Source: Artemia franciscana (Eukaryota; Arthropoda; Branchiopoda; Anostraca; Artemiidae). From it: a DNA stretch of 64,000 nt. The notes under the pieces are model-generated. The model had not been told where the DNA came from. It saw only the letters and a program-made list of their open reading frames with translations, and made no database searches. This document shows positions 10,771-22,135 of the stretch, one piece after another. How positions within the stretch are numbered: position 1 is the stretch's first letter; each line of letters begins with the position of its first letter. The position numbers and the translations under genes are program-made. The stretch covers positions 62,276,150 to 62,340,149 of the forward strand of contig NC_088866.1 in the NCBI RefSeq assembly GCF_032884065.1, in the 5' to 3' direction.

Positions 10771-13304
10771 TGAATCAAGATTGATCCAAAAATATGGTAT
10801 CTTTTGCCTTAGAAAAAACTTGAAATGGCGGTTCACTTCAGAATTTGCTTTTCATCAAAATTTGTGTTTCTACAAATACTCCCTCGTGTATGGTATTGCA
10901 AATGATTAGAACTTTCAGGGAAAAACAGCTACCATGTCTTCCTAATAATATGGAATTAATCTACTGAATGTCGGATGAACTTGGGAAACAAAAAGTACCT
11001 CATGCTTGACTCAAAACCAGTTACCAATTTTCAAGAAGAAGCATTTTTAGTTACAGTTATTGACAACGATTTGGAAAATGGGCCTTTTTTCTTTTGAAAA
11101 GGAATACTATTAGATTACCTAATGACTATGATAAGCAATGCAAAGGTTTTAATATTAAGGAAAGATTGACGTCCAAGATAAAATGTATTGCCGTAAAGTA
11201 TGTTTTCTCCAAGGTTTGTCAAACACCGTGCACCTTAAGATAATTTTTCATTCTTTGAGTTCAATCTTAATGATACCAGAATGTATGGCATAAGTCATGC
11301 ATCTACGTTAAGTGGGCTACTGGAGCTCGCAGTGCCTCTGGAAATGTTTCGATATTCACAATTTTGCTCCCCTCCAAAAAATGTGTACCTCTGCGGTTGG
11401 AACTCTAAAATTAAATTGAAGGAGAAATTCAAACCCTCAGATGACCGCGGCTATTAGTATTTGTTCGAACACAACTTTTCTATATCTATGTCAGACCCAA
11501 TCACTCCACTGGAGGCCATATGAAACATCGAAGGTGACAATATCCTATCAAGGGGATTTCAGGGGGCCTAATCACCCCCTTCCTAAGAAAAACTGAAATA
11601 CAAACATAATTGAAAATAAATAATACTGTGAATATCTATTCTTATACTTCCACCTCCCCCAGATGAAAATTCTGCTGGTGACTATTGCTCTATGTTCTCT
11701 AAAAAAGTTGGAATGAACCGTCGAATATTACCAGTTGAGATTAAACATTATACCATTAAAGGTTCACAAACCTATACTTAAAAAGAGAGTTAGACAATTT
11801 GTTCTGGATGAGGGTAAGATCCCTCCAAAAGTTTGCTTTAGGGCATTTTATTTTCTCTGAGATTTTTCTGGTCCATCTTAGCTGGAGAGGGGGTTCTATA
11901 TTACTTTCTATGTAACTTAGGTTAAGTGCACAAAATTGATTGTAGGCACCACTGACATGAGAGAATGTACTTAGAGTGAGGCAATTAATTGATATTTTTA
12001 ATATTAATGAAATGATAATATTTCCCACGAAAAAAAAAGCTAGGTTAAAACTTAAACAAGCATAACTTGGCTTATATAAGAGGTCAAGCCTTTAAAAAAA
12101 ATATCCACGAATGGAATTTGAATTCTTTGTACCATACATTAACTATCTAACTATTAAAATTTGAGATAAACAATTTTATTGTTGGATTAGTGCACTGTTA
12201 AAAAAAATAAAAAAAATACTAAGTTTTTCTGTGGATTTTTCTAGGGCTTTTACACTCCTCTTAAGTGTATTTCTTTCTGATAAAATGACTGCTTCTGCAA
12301 CTTCTATATTAGAACTGCATAATAATTGGTATTCATTGAGACGGATCAATACTTTAATGTGTCATATCAAAGTTTCGATACCCAGCGATCTAAATTCTCT
12401 TCAGCCAGTTTGTACACTTCTACGGTGAAAGGAGATATAAAACAGTTTTAGACATTTCCCCAAACAAAATTGATATTTGTTAAGATTGTAGGTGTCACGC
12501 TTCAACACCAAATATTGATACTTATAGGAAATATCGTTTCGATATTTTTCAAATACCACCCGCCTCTATTCTTAAGCGTTCATCTTTATGGTTTAATGAT
12601 ATCTTCCCTGACCACAGCTTAGATACCAATACAGTTACGACAACTCCTATCTTGCCCGTGAGAAGCTTTTGGTACAGAGCTCTGAACTTGGCGTCTCCTC
12701 CAAACCCGTGCTCTGACGCGTAGATCGTACTACAGCACTAAAAGCGGGAACACAATTTTGCTTTGTTGCATACACAGCTTAGATACCAATACCATTTTCC
12801 TGTCTCCAGCCCTTAGCATCAGTACCGCACACTGTGTCCCAAAAATAAATCGCGTTTTCATAACTGTATATTGGTATCTAAATTGTGCCTGTTCTGCCAT
12901 CGTTAAAACCACTTTCTGGAACTAAAATTGTATTCTGCCCAAGGTGAATTTAAAAAACTAGAGGCAAGAAAGAGGATGCAATTGAATGACCTAAAATAAC
13001 AGTATGAAGACAGAGCCGTTTGTCAGTAATTGTGAATTGCTCTTTTTGCCATAAAATTAGCGACGACTACTAGTTTTTGTAAAAGTATTTAATTGCGAAT
13101 AAAGTCACTTAAAATTTCATGATCATTATAGTTGTGATATTTCATTTGCAAGTTTATGAATTTAGCATATTAAGACTCACGGTTTCAAAAAAACATAAGC
13201 GAACAGATGGTGAAGAAAGGACGACAAAAAGTAATTTTATTCAGGAAAACACCTGTCTGTAAAATTTGACAAATTCTTGCTTTTTCCTAAATAATATATA
13301 TCTT
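10771..13304. other. unassigned region, 2.5 kb
   Basis: No gene family recognised on either strand; the frames at 11756-12028 (minus) and 12231-12428 (plus) resemble nothing known to me. The word CAGCTTAGATACCAATAC occurs at about 12616 and 12774 and is inverted as TTGGTATCTAA at about 12867, hinting at a small unclassified repeat at 12614-12885. Confidence 0.5.
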
Positions 13305-13780
13305 TTTTTAAAGTTCTGTAAAATTTTACCTCAGACAACGTTCGAGAAATATTGTTCTCAAAACATTAAATTTTTATCGTTTGTACTCTGTTTAACAGCA
13401 AATCTTTTCCTCTTTTTCTAAGTAGAGCTGTACCTCCAATTAGGAGCGGGTGTATGTCTCCCCCTCCCTCCATAGACTTAAAAATGCCTTTTTCTTTGGA
13501 AATAAAAAAATAACAAAATTGGATTTATGATTTTCTAGACATTATATAGTTTGTTTTTTGTTGTTTTTTTTTGCTAAAAAGTTCTGTAAAATTTTATATC
13601 GGATAAAATTCGTGAAACATTGCTCTCAAAACATTTCACTTTGTATTTCATGGCGTAAGAAGAATTTTCTCTTTTATTTCTATATAGAGCAGTCGCACCA
13701 CTGGGGGAGAGGGCATATACCCCCCCCAGATTTTCAACATTCTTTTTTGGTGTTTCATTGAAAGATCGAAAAAAAAAGTG
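13305..13780. repeat. diverged direct duplication, about 210 bp units
   Basis: Two units, about 13305-13510 and 13565-13780, share AAAGTTCTGTAAAATTTTA, then TTGYTCTCAAAACATT, then a CTTTTATTTCTATATAGAGC-like segment, a G-rich patch and a TTCTTTTT tail. Identity is moderate. It is probably two copies of one dispersed repeat. Confidence 0.55.
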
Positions 13781-14156
13781 TCATCCCCCAAATTTTGGAC
13801 GAAACATTTATCCTCCCTTTATTTTTGTAACTTGGTGGCAACGAATAGAGAAACCCCTTTGACATGGTCAATATTCGAATCTCTGCCTACATTTTATGAA
13901 GTTTTGGTTTACCAGTCTAATGATCATAGACCAATGCCTAACCTCTTATAGTTAAATTATTCTTTTTTTAATTATTCCAGCCCAACAGAAAGGCTCCAAC
14001 CAAAAAAGAAAATTGTAGCTCTAGAGGATTCACCTTACCTCCACAAAAATAACAATCAAAATCTGCAGTATTTGTAAAACTTCATTTTTTTTTTTTTTTT
14101 TTACTGGAACTTAAATTATAAAACTCGAGAAACTCTAGCTTTAGTAAATTATCTAA

Positions 14157-15852
14157 TCAAACAGTTCGTGGTAACGAACTGTAGTAAGGAGCGACCCAGT
14201 TCAATAGTAAACGAAACTCTAAAAAACGAAATTTGAAAGTGATAGATACATCAAAAGAATCCAATTTTTATGCTGATTCAAAATATATAAGTTTCATCAA
14301 ACTTAGTCTTACTCATCAAAAGTTACTGCCTTATTTTGGAAAATAGGGAGAAACACCCCTTAAAAGTCATATAATCTTAACAAAATCACACCATCGCATT
14401 CAACGTATCAGAGAACCCTATTGTAAAAGTTTCAAGCTCTTATCTACAAAAATGTGGAACTTCGTATGTTTTGCCAGGAAGACCAATCACGGGGGCGTGT
14501 TCATTTGCTTGTTTGTTGTTTTTTTCCCCCAGGGGTGATCGTATCGACCAAGTGGTCATAGAATTTCGTGAGATGGCTCATTATAACGGAAATTAAAACT
14601 TCTAGTGTCCTTTGTAAGTGATCGAAAAATTGGAGGGCATCTAGGCCCCCTCCCACGCTCATTTTTTACCCAAAGTCAACGGATCAAAATTTTGAAATAG
14701 CCATTTTGTTCAGCATAGTAAAAAAGCATATTAACTTTGTCTTTGAGGCTGACTTACTCCCTCACAGTCCCCGGGGGAGGGGCTGCAAGTTACAACTTTG
14801 CCCATTGTTTACATAGAGTAATGATTATCAGGTAGTGTACAGACTTTTTCAGGGGGATTTTTTGGTTGGATGGGGGTTGAGGGGAGGGGGCTACGTGGGA
14901 GGATCTTCCCTTGGAGAAATTTGTCATGGGGGAAGAGAAGTTCCATGAAGGGGGCGCAGGATTTTCTAGCATTATTTAAAAAAAAAACATGAAAAAGTAA
15001 ATATAAAAAAGTTTTTACAACTGAAAGTAAGGAGCATCATTAAAACTTAGAACGAACATAGATTATTACGCATATGAAGGGTTCATCTTCTCCTAAAAAC
15101 CTCGCTCTTTACACTAAAGTATTTTTAGTAATTTCAACTATTTATTCTACGGCCTTTGTGATTCAGGGCTCATTCATACAGAATTGGGACAAAATTAAAG
15201 CTTTAGCGTAAAGAGCGAGGTATTAACGAGGGGGCGAACCCCCTCATGTACATAATAAAAATATATGAATATAGAAGTTCATTAAGTAAGTTAATTCGTA
15301 AGTTAAGTACCTTTTTTTACTAATAAAAACGTTCGTTAAAAATTAAAAAATCTAGTTGCCTTTTTAAGTAACCAAAAAATTGGAGGGCAACTAGGCCTCC
15401 TCCCCCACCCCTTTTTCTCAAAATCATCCGATCAAAACTAAGAGAAAGCCATTTAGCAAAAAGAAATTTAATACGCAAATTTCGTTTTAATTATTCATGT
15501 ACAGTGAGTCAAAATCAAGCATGCATTAATTCAAAAACGTTCAGAAATTATATATATATAAAAAAACAAGTCTTTTTAACTGAAAGTATGGAGCGACAAT
15601 AAAACTTAAAACGAACAGAAATTACTCCGTGTATGAAAGGGGCTGTCCCCTCCTCAACACCCCGCTGTTTACGCTAAAATTTTTTACTGTTTTAGAAAAG
15701 GGAGTTGAGAGAAAGAGTCAAACTTTAGCGTAAAGAGCGGGGCGTTGAGGAGGGAACAGCCCCTTTCATACACGGAGTAACTTCTGTTGGTTTTAAGTTT
15801 TAATGTCGCTCCTTACTTTCAGTTATATAAAAACTTATTTTTTTCATTTAAT
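14157..15852 (+). mobile_element. TCAAACAG palindromic repeat, copy E (full length)
   Basis: The most complete plus-strand copy (about 1.70 kb), running from TCAAACAG to TTTAAT. Palindrome region 1 lies at about 15010-15290; palindrome region 2 has arms about 15570-15690 and 15719-15836, meeting across a short loop. The body holds the shared TCATCGTATCGACCAAGTGG-like segment (here GTGATCGTATCGACC). The flanks show no clear target-site duplication. Confidence 0.85.
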
Positions 15853-16870
15853 CTACAAAAAGAGTCAATTCTAAGATAACAAAACATTCGTTGCAAGCTA
15901 TTTTAAGCTAAAACGGGAAATTAAAGGAGTTTTAGCTTTAAAGAAACATCAAATCTACAAAAGATAAGAAAGTTTAGACTTACAGCAACCATTTGACCCA
16001 AATAACATTAAACTACAGTTTGAAGATTTTTATATATGGAAAATAAGATATTATATGGCCGTTTCACATATCATGAAAAGAGAAATCACCAATGCAACAT
16101 CACAAACACATAAAAAAAAGAAAAAAAAAAAAAAAGAGAGACAGAAGGAGAAAAGGAAGACTGTTTTAGTTTTACAGTATAAGGATGTTCCATATTTTGT
16201 AAGATTCTCACAATTGTTAAGAGATATAAAGGATTAAAAAAAATTCCAAGTTGTGCTGTGCGAAGAATCTTAGCAGAAGAGAAAACACCCAAAAAACACG
16301 AAAAGATAAAACTTAAGGAAATTTGAACTATAAAACCACTTGGCACACAAAAATAAAGTTAACAAGTATTAAATTAGAATCTTAAACTTGACTCTTCCAA
16401 TGTGCATTTTGGAACTAAGAAAATTCTAGTTTTACAGATAAAAATAAATTACAAGCTAAATTCTTTATACTTAATTATTCTAAGTTAAACATAAATTTAA
16501 GGCATTTTGTCTTTGCAGAAAGTATCCCACAAACAAGAAATAAGATTAAACTCAGTAGTTCTTTTGCGTTTAATTATTCCAAGTTACAATAAGAAAAGTC
16601 ATGAGTTTAACCTTCACAGATACAGACCAAGATAAAAATAAGCATAGATCTATTTATTTAAACGAGTAATAATTATGTGTTTTTTTTTCATGAAAACTAC
16701 ATATACTTTAGGGCATACTAACGTTTTCTAGTGTAAAAAAGTGATCAAAATAGGTCAAGATTTTGGGGAAATTTGTTTAGAGCCTTGATTATGGAAAAAA
16801 ATGTTCATATGAATAATGTTATATTCATATGCATTTCTTATCATTCTATTTTCTTTATTAGTGTTTACAA
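15853..16870. other. unassigned AT-rich region
   Basis: About 1 kb of low-complexity AT-rich DNA with an A/G-rich tract at 16110-16160. No gene or transposon signature was recognised. Confidence 0.5.
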
Positions 16871-16945
16871 GCCTGCTTAGGTTAAGTAATAGCGCGTTGA
16901 AATTTTAATCCAAAGTTTGCGGGTTCGACTCTGGCAACATTTGAA
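16871..16945 (+). tRNA. tRNA-Arg-like pseudogene or tRNA-derived SINE head
   Basis: The stretch TAGCGCGTTGAAATTTTAAT, then CCAAAGTTTGCGGGTTCGACTC, matches the D-stem end, anticodon arm and T-arm of animal tRNA-Arg(TCT). The anticodon position reads TTT instead of TCT, the anticodon stem has an A-C mismatch, and the T-stem 3' side (CTGGC) is imperfect. No 7-bp acceptor stem forms. A B-box-like GGTTCGACTC lies at 16922-16931. It is therefore not a functional tRNA; a decayed gene or the 5' head of a SINE are the alternatives. Confidence 0.4.
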
Positions 16946-18186
16946 CTATCCATTTGACAATTTTCTGCTATAGTCGTATTTTTCAGAATTTTTTTTATAT
17001 CAACAGTGTCACAAATACAAATGGCCTATAAGATTTTGCTAATTATTTTAAGATGAACATTACAGTTTAATTTAATTGTCGATACAATGGAATAACTTGT
17101 CGGCAGAAATATTCAAAAAGGTTTCCCGAAAAAAATAAAAGCTCTTATTAAAAACTGTCTTTCTTTTCACCAAGCAAAGCTCAGTCTTCAGGTACTATGT
17201 CATAGTAAACACCCTAGTAAAGAACGAACCACAGTAACAAAAAAAAACACGTTTTAATAAACACTAGTGGGTGAGAAAAAACTGCCATTTGTAGCTGATT
17301 CAGGTATTTAATAAAGGGTGACGTGTCTTTTGTACACAACCGACGATCTTTGGAAGGTGATTAAATGACTTACCTTACACTGGACCACCTGTCGATGGCA
17401 TTTTTCCACCAACTTAGAGCTTTTAAATGTAACTTATAATCTAAGGTAATTAAATTGTACTTTTAATCATGTTGGCAGGTGTAATTAAAATGGTTGTGTA
17501 TCTTTACATATGTAAAAATCAATTACTTCCATTATGGAATATCACAAAATTGGCTAATAAAATTTGAAAATCCTCATATTGATTCTCCTCACCTCAACCT
17601 TTGTTGGATTTTACTCTGCAAGTAAATATTAAATTTGAAAAACAATTAGGGTCACCCAGTAATCTAAAATCAGCACGGCGTCTATACCAGAGACAATATT
17701 GAAGATGGAGAATCATTGTTGACTACTGTTATTATATGGACAGCAAATTCAAACATACATGTGTTTTTTTTCAAAAACTACTATGTCGTTCTTCAAGAAC
17801 CTTTTACTCTGAATACAAATAAACAATTATAATATTTTATACTAGCTGTTGTAATTTGGATATAACTGTTTTTCAAACTTTATCTGTTTTTGTGAAATTT
17901 TAGGGTTAAGATTAAAAAATAAACATAAACTATTGGTTGAAAAAGCTTCCTAGAGCAAGGGTACCAATTGAGGCAGTGGGAGAGGGGTCTTAGAAACAAT
18001 TTACCTTTCCCATAGATTTCGAAAATAATATACCTTTTTTTGTAGCTACATTAAGAAAGTCCTTGCCTCTCCCCGAAGGTTTCATGAACTGACACCATTG
18101 TCCTAGTGCAATTTTGACTGCCAAAATTAAAACTGGATTCAGATTTTCTCTCATGCCGCAGTCCTATGCAAGGAAAAAAAAATGTT
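16946..18186. other. unassigned AT-rich region
   Basis: About 1.2 kb without recognisable genes. If the tRNA-like segment just upstream is a SINE head, the SINE body would lie in the first 100-200 bp, but no second copy is visible for comparison. Confidence 0.45.
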
Positions 18187-18229
18187 TCAAATAGAAAAAA
18201 GTTGACAAAACATTAAGTGAAAAACAAGG

Positions 18230-19830
18230 AAACCAGAACGCTGTTTTACACGATTAACTTTTGAATCCAGTAGAAAAAAAAATGACAAGGCGAAAATTAA
18301 GTTAACCCAGCTCCAGTACGGATAAATCATCAACGAACTTAAAGCGATCCGACTAATCATTTGCCAACTCATTTACCATCACGAAAAGAAGTAGAGGACC
18401 TAAAATCCAATCTACTCCTCAATAGATTGGCTAAGGATCAGAATAGGCTGATTTGCACTTAGTTTTTTTTTTACTTCTAGCTGAAAAAAAAATTTGCGAC
18501 TATTCTTACCTTACGACTATACATCTATAGTCTTACGACTATACCATTACGACTAATATACTATTACGACTATATTATACTATACATCTGTAGTCTTACG
18601 ACTATAAATCAACATTAAAATTTGTCAATAGCTTGCGGATAACGGTTCTATGGCATATCAAATCGAATGCTTTCTTTAGGTCAATCGCGATGAGGTTAAC
18701 CCAGTGTTCTGGTTCATCTAGATGCTTCAGAATCTTATCGCGGAAACTAACTAAGTAATGGCTTGCCGAATATTTGGGAATATTACCAAATCGTTGAGGG
18801 TCAATTTTATGCAGATTACAAGTTTTCGGACACCCAGCGATGAAACTTTTATAGATCTTGCTAAAAATAGGTGTCATCGCAACACGCCGCACACTAGTAA
18901 AATTACAAGGGGCTCCTTTTTTGAAGATAGGGGTTATGAATACCTTTTCCCAATTTTGCGGATACTGGCCTGACATTGTAATCTTGTTGAATATAAAAGT
19001 TAGCGAAGCATCAGAAAAAGCCTTATTGAGATCAACAGGAATATCGAATGGTGCAATACTGGTCCTCTTCAGTTTCATCAATTTGAGGAGAACTTGGGAT
19101 CTTGTGATGATTGGAAAATCCATAGAATCTGGAGATGGATGCGAAAAATCCTCCGAGTCTAGTGATGGAAGTGACTAAACAATTGCTACCAGATGAGTGT
19201 TTAGGTGATCTGCAGTTCCTTTTTTCCAGCTTATCATAGCCGATATCTAGTCCAGTCTGCATTTTACCCGTCATTTGCTTTATCCTTTTATACCACTATC
19301 CAGGTTTAGAATCTAATAAATGAGATATTTCCATTTGGTTGTGTACTGCCGCTGACTGGCGTGTCATTCCTCTGATTTTATTCTTCAAGGTAGTCACTTC
19401 TGTGTATAGTTTTCCCAGAAGAGTTGTCTGATTTTACTGCTTAGTGCCTTGATTTTTGTTGTAATGTATGGACGATCTGCTGAAAAACGATTGTTAACTT
19501 TTTCAGAAAAATAGAAATGATACTTGCCGAGAAATCTTTCTTGAAGTGGTGGCCATATCATCAGCATTAGCCGTAGAATTTATGCCTATCTAAATAAAGC
19601 CTAAGACAGCGTCTGAAGCTGTTGAAACGGATGATGTCAAGATTCATTTCTCAACGACATCTATGAATCTCTATAAGCTTTTCTGATTCTAGTTTATCTC
19701 TGATAGGCGCAACTGTACATCATGTTGGTTAATCAATATCAAGTGTTTTCGAACTTTCATACTTATAATAGAATATTCTGATAACTGTCCTACAGAATTT
19801 AAACTATTCTTCGCTATCATCTGGGTCTAT
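18230..19830 (-). mobile_element. LINE (CR1/jockey-like) reverse-transcriptase relic
   Basis: The main frame 19123-18602 encodes the front half of a LINE reverse transcriptase: KRTSIAPFDIPVDL, WEKVFITPIFKKG, VAMTPIFSKIY and then WVNLIAIDLKKAFDLI, which contains the catalytic LKKAFD motif. Beyond a ~180-bp gap the frame resumes near 18420-18310 as LGPLLLFVMVNELAND and FKFVDDLSVLE, the FVDD form of the YADD box. The pre-RT linker is readable with frameshifts up to about 19830 (VNNRFSADRPYITTKIKALS, MTGKMQTGLDIGYDKLEK). Several stops and the internal replacement make it non-functional. The endonuclease and 3' end were not found. Confidence 0.75.
18500..18606. repeat. short tandem/minisatellite replacing the middle of the LINE RT
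   Basis: TTACGACTATA-type units recur about five times, with TATACATCTATAGTCTTACG and a near-identical TATACATCTGTAGTCTTACG near each end. The units include small inverted repeats (CTATAG). The array sits exactly where the RT domain between its AFD and FVDD motifs is missing. Confidence 0.75.
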
Positions 19831-20239
19831 CTTCTGCGAAAAAAAAGTGGGTCATGGGAAGAAAAAGATATTTCTTTTTTAAATGTCTTGTACTAAAAAG
19901 CAGGAATTTTAAGATTTTTACTGTTATAAAGCTCAAACAGAATACATCATTCCGGGTTGACAAAAACATAGAAGTTAACCAAGACCAAAAATATTCAGCA
20001 CCGGAAACTGCTACTCGCAAAACTCTGTATTGCACCGGAATCTCACTCTGTAAAGCAAGCAGAGGACAAGAGGTTTTTGGGACCCCCTCCTCCCAGTAAT
20101 TCAAAGGCCTATTCAGTATTTTCAGAATAGTATTTAAACTGAATTCTATTGATTTTATTTTTGTCTGTATTGCTGCTTCTAAACATTTTGACTTTACTGA
20201 GGACGAATAATACGAGGTACAATTAGGCTTGTAAAATAA

Positions 20240-20620
20240 TCCTGGCAGTACTTACAAACTGTTGCGATAGATTTCTTTCAAACCAGTTCCCTTCCGAACA
20301 AACACGCCAATTCCAACGGTGTCTGAACTTCTGGAGACATTCCTGAAAATTTACTTCCATAAAGGTGAAAAGAATTCTCTTCATAATTGCTGGGATGTCG
20401 ACGGTTGATTCAAATCTCTTTCCCTTCCCCAGCAGTTCTAGTTTAAGAACCAGATATAAGTTGGCAGGGAGTCAATTATAGCAAAGGAAGGGGGGAGCAC
20501 GGGAAAATCAAATTTGGCCAAAAATTTCTGGATCGGAATCGCACAATGCACGGATGGGTTATAGCGGCAAGGACTCCAATTTTTCTGTTTGCAGATGGAA
20601 GGTCTTTTCCGCCGAAGGTT
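20240..20620 (-). pseudogene. mariner-like (Tc1/IS630) transposase C-terminal remnant
   Basis: The minus-strand reading of about 20440-20261 gives GKGKRFESTVDI, then LFTFMEVNFQECLQKFRHRW and VCSEGNWFERN. This matches the C-terminal pattern of mariner transposases, in which a lysine/arginine-rich GKRF segment is followed by W...C..SEG.YFEG. Upstream in shifting frames, VHCAIPIQKFLAKFDFPVL recalls the HTA...FL...V..PHPPYSPDL segment around the second and third catalytic aspartates; those residues are not intact. The upstream limit is uncertain. Confidence 0.5.
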
Positions 20621-22135
20621 TTGGAACTAACGCTGAAGGACAGTTTTGCAGTATTTTTTGGTTGACTATCGGGATTCGGAAAGTACGATACCCATAAAAT
20701 GAAAAAAAAAAAAAACATTAACATTGCCTTTATACTCTACTAACTTTGTTGCACTCTCTTCGGTTGGGGTGAATCTGATCTCTTCCATTAAGAGGATTGA
20801 GCCCTTGTTTCTGGGTCATACCCAAAACTCAAGATTTGTCCCCTGTTATATCCTACTCCAAGATTCTACGTTCATTTTGACTCGACTGAACAGTATCAGT
20901 GTTTTGTTTTTTTTGTTCGTCTGACAACAATTTTGATCTGGATATGTGGAGGCTGCCCGAGCAAGTGGTCATCATCAGCTGACATGCGACCTTCTATGAA
21001 TCTGTTAAACAGATAAAGTAAATATTTGTCTCCAAAAACCTACTTTTAAGAGATCATAAATCTCCAAAGCAGATTTCCCGGTTTAAAGCGTAACTTCCCA
21101 CAAATATATTATTCCAGTTCTTCATCCATTTTGCACAATTAACAATCCGCCTAGAAACACACAGATGTCCCCACTAAAGAGGCTGTCACGCAACATTAAA
21201 CAAATATATCTTGGTGCATGTTTCAAAACATTTTAGAATTCCCTTCAAACTGGCATTATATCTACTCCTCGTGGAGAAGTGGTACCGCCTGCCTATTGCA
21301 CCTCGGAGTTTTCCGTCTTCAATTTACTCCTCTATCAAGGAAACCGTTCCATTTCAGAAGGAGATTCACTATTCTTTGTATCTTGAACGAGGATCATTTA
21401 AATAAGCGTTCCCTTCAGGCCCAGAGACTACAAACTATGATTGTTGAACTTATCAGATTTCACTAACTTCAGATTATCAGATTTTTTCTTTGAATTTTAG
21501 CGTCGAATAACTTGTTCATCTCTTAACTTTTGTGTCTTAACTGAACAATTTTCTCTTCAGAAGTACATCTTTTTTGAATTTAAAAAGTTACCAGTTGAGG
21601 TGGTCAATTCTATGTCCCCTCCCTTCCCCTGCATTTAAACACATTGTATTAGTCGTCTATAAACAACTGTGTCGAGTGTCAACTTTGGTCAAATTGAGTT
21701 ACCTTTGAGCATTATATTAAGCCATGTCGAATGGTGCAACCCGATGATCCCGATTTTGTTAAATAGTTCTTGTCAAAACACATTTTCTGTAAATCAAGAA
21801 ATACTCGCACATGTTGTGTGGCCAAAAATGCGGATTATCTAATTTTTATTACACAATCTGTATGAATGTATTTACGAATATTACCTATGTTATTTTCATA
21901 TACTGTTTCAAATCAATAGACAACTGTGTTATTCATACATACAAACAACCACAAAAAAAAATCTCCTTGCCTCAAAATTGGCAATGAAAAACAAGACAGA
22001 TTTAAAATTTAAGAGAGGACAGGCCTCAAGGCCCCCCCCTATTAAATTTAAACTCTAGTCTCATCAGTGTCACTTATGTGTATGAAATGATATAGCGAAA
22101 AATAATTGAAATATTTTGCAACATATATATAGCCA
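20621..22135. other. unassigned region, possibly SNU13 3' flank
   Basis: About 1.5 kb with no recognised gene. The first canonical AATAAA on the minus strand downstream of the SNU13 stop is at 21850-21845. It could be the SNU13 polyadenylation signal, giving a 3' UTR of about 1.35 kb; a non-canonical nearer signal is equally possible. Confidence 0.4.

Noticed and set aside
14157-15852. Calling the palindromic repeat a Helitron outright
   Set aside because: The 5' TC is constant, but the 3' end lacks CTRR after a short hairpin and the base before TC is not always A.
18758-19178. Plus-strand frames opposite the LINE relic
   Set aside because: Shadows of the minus-strand reverse transcriptase, which has the recognisable motifs.
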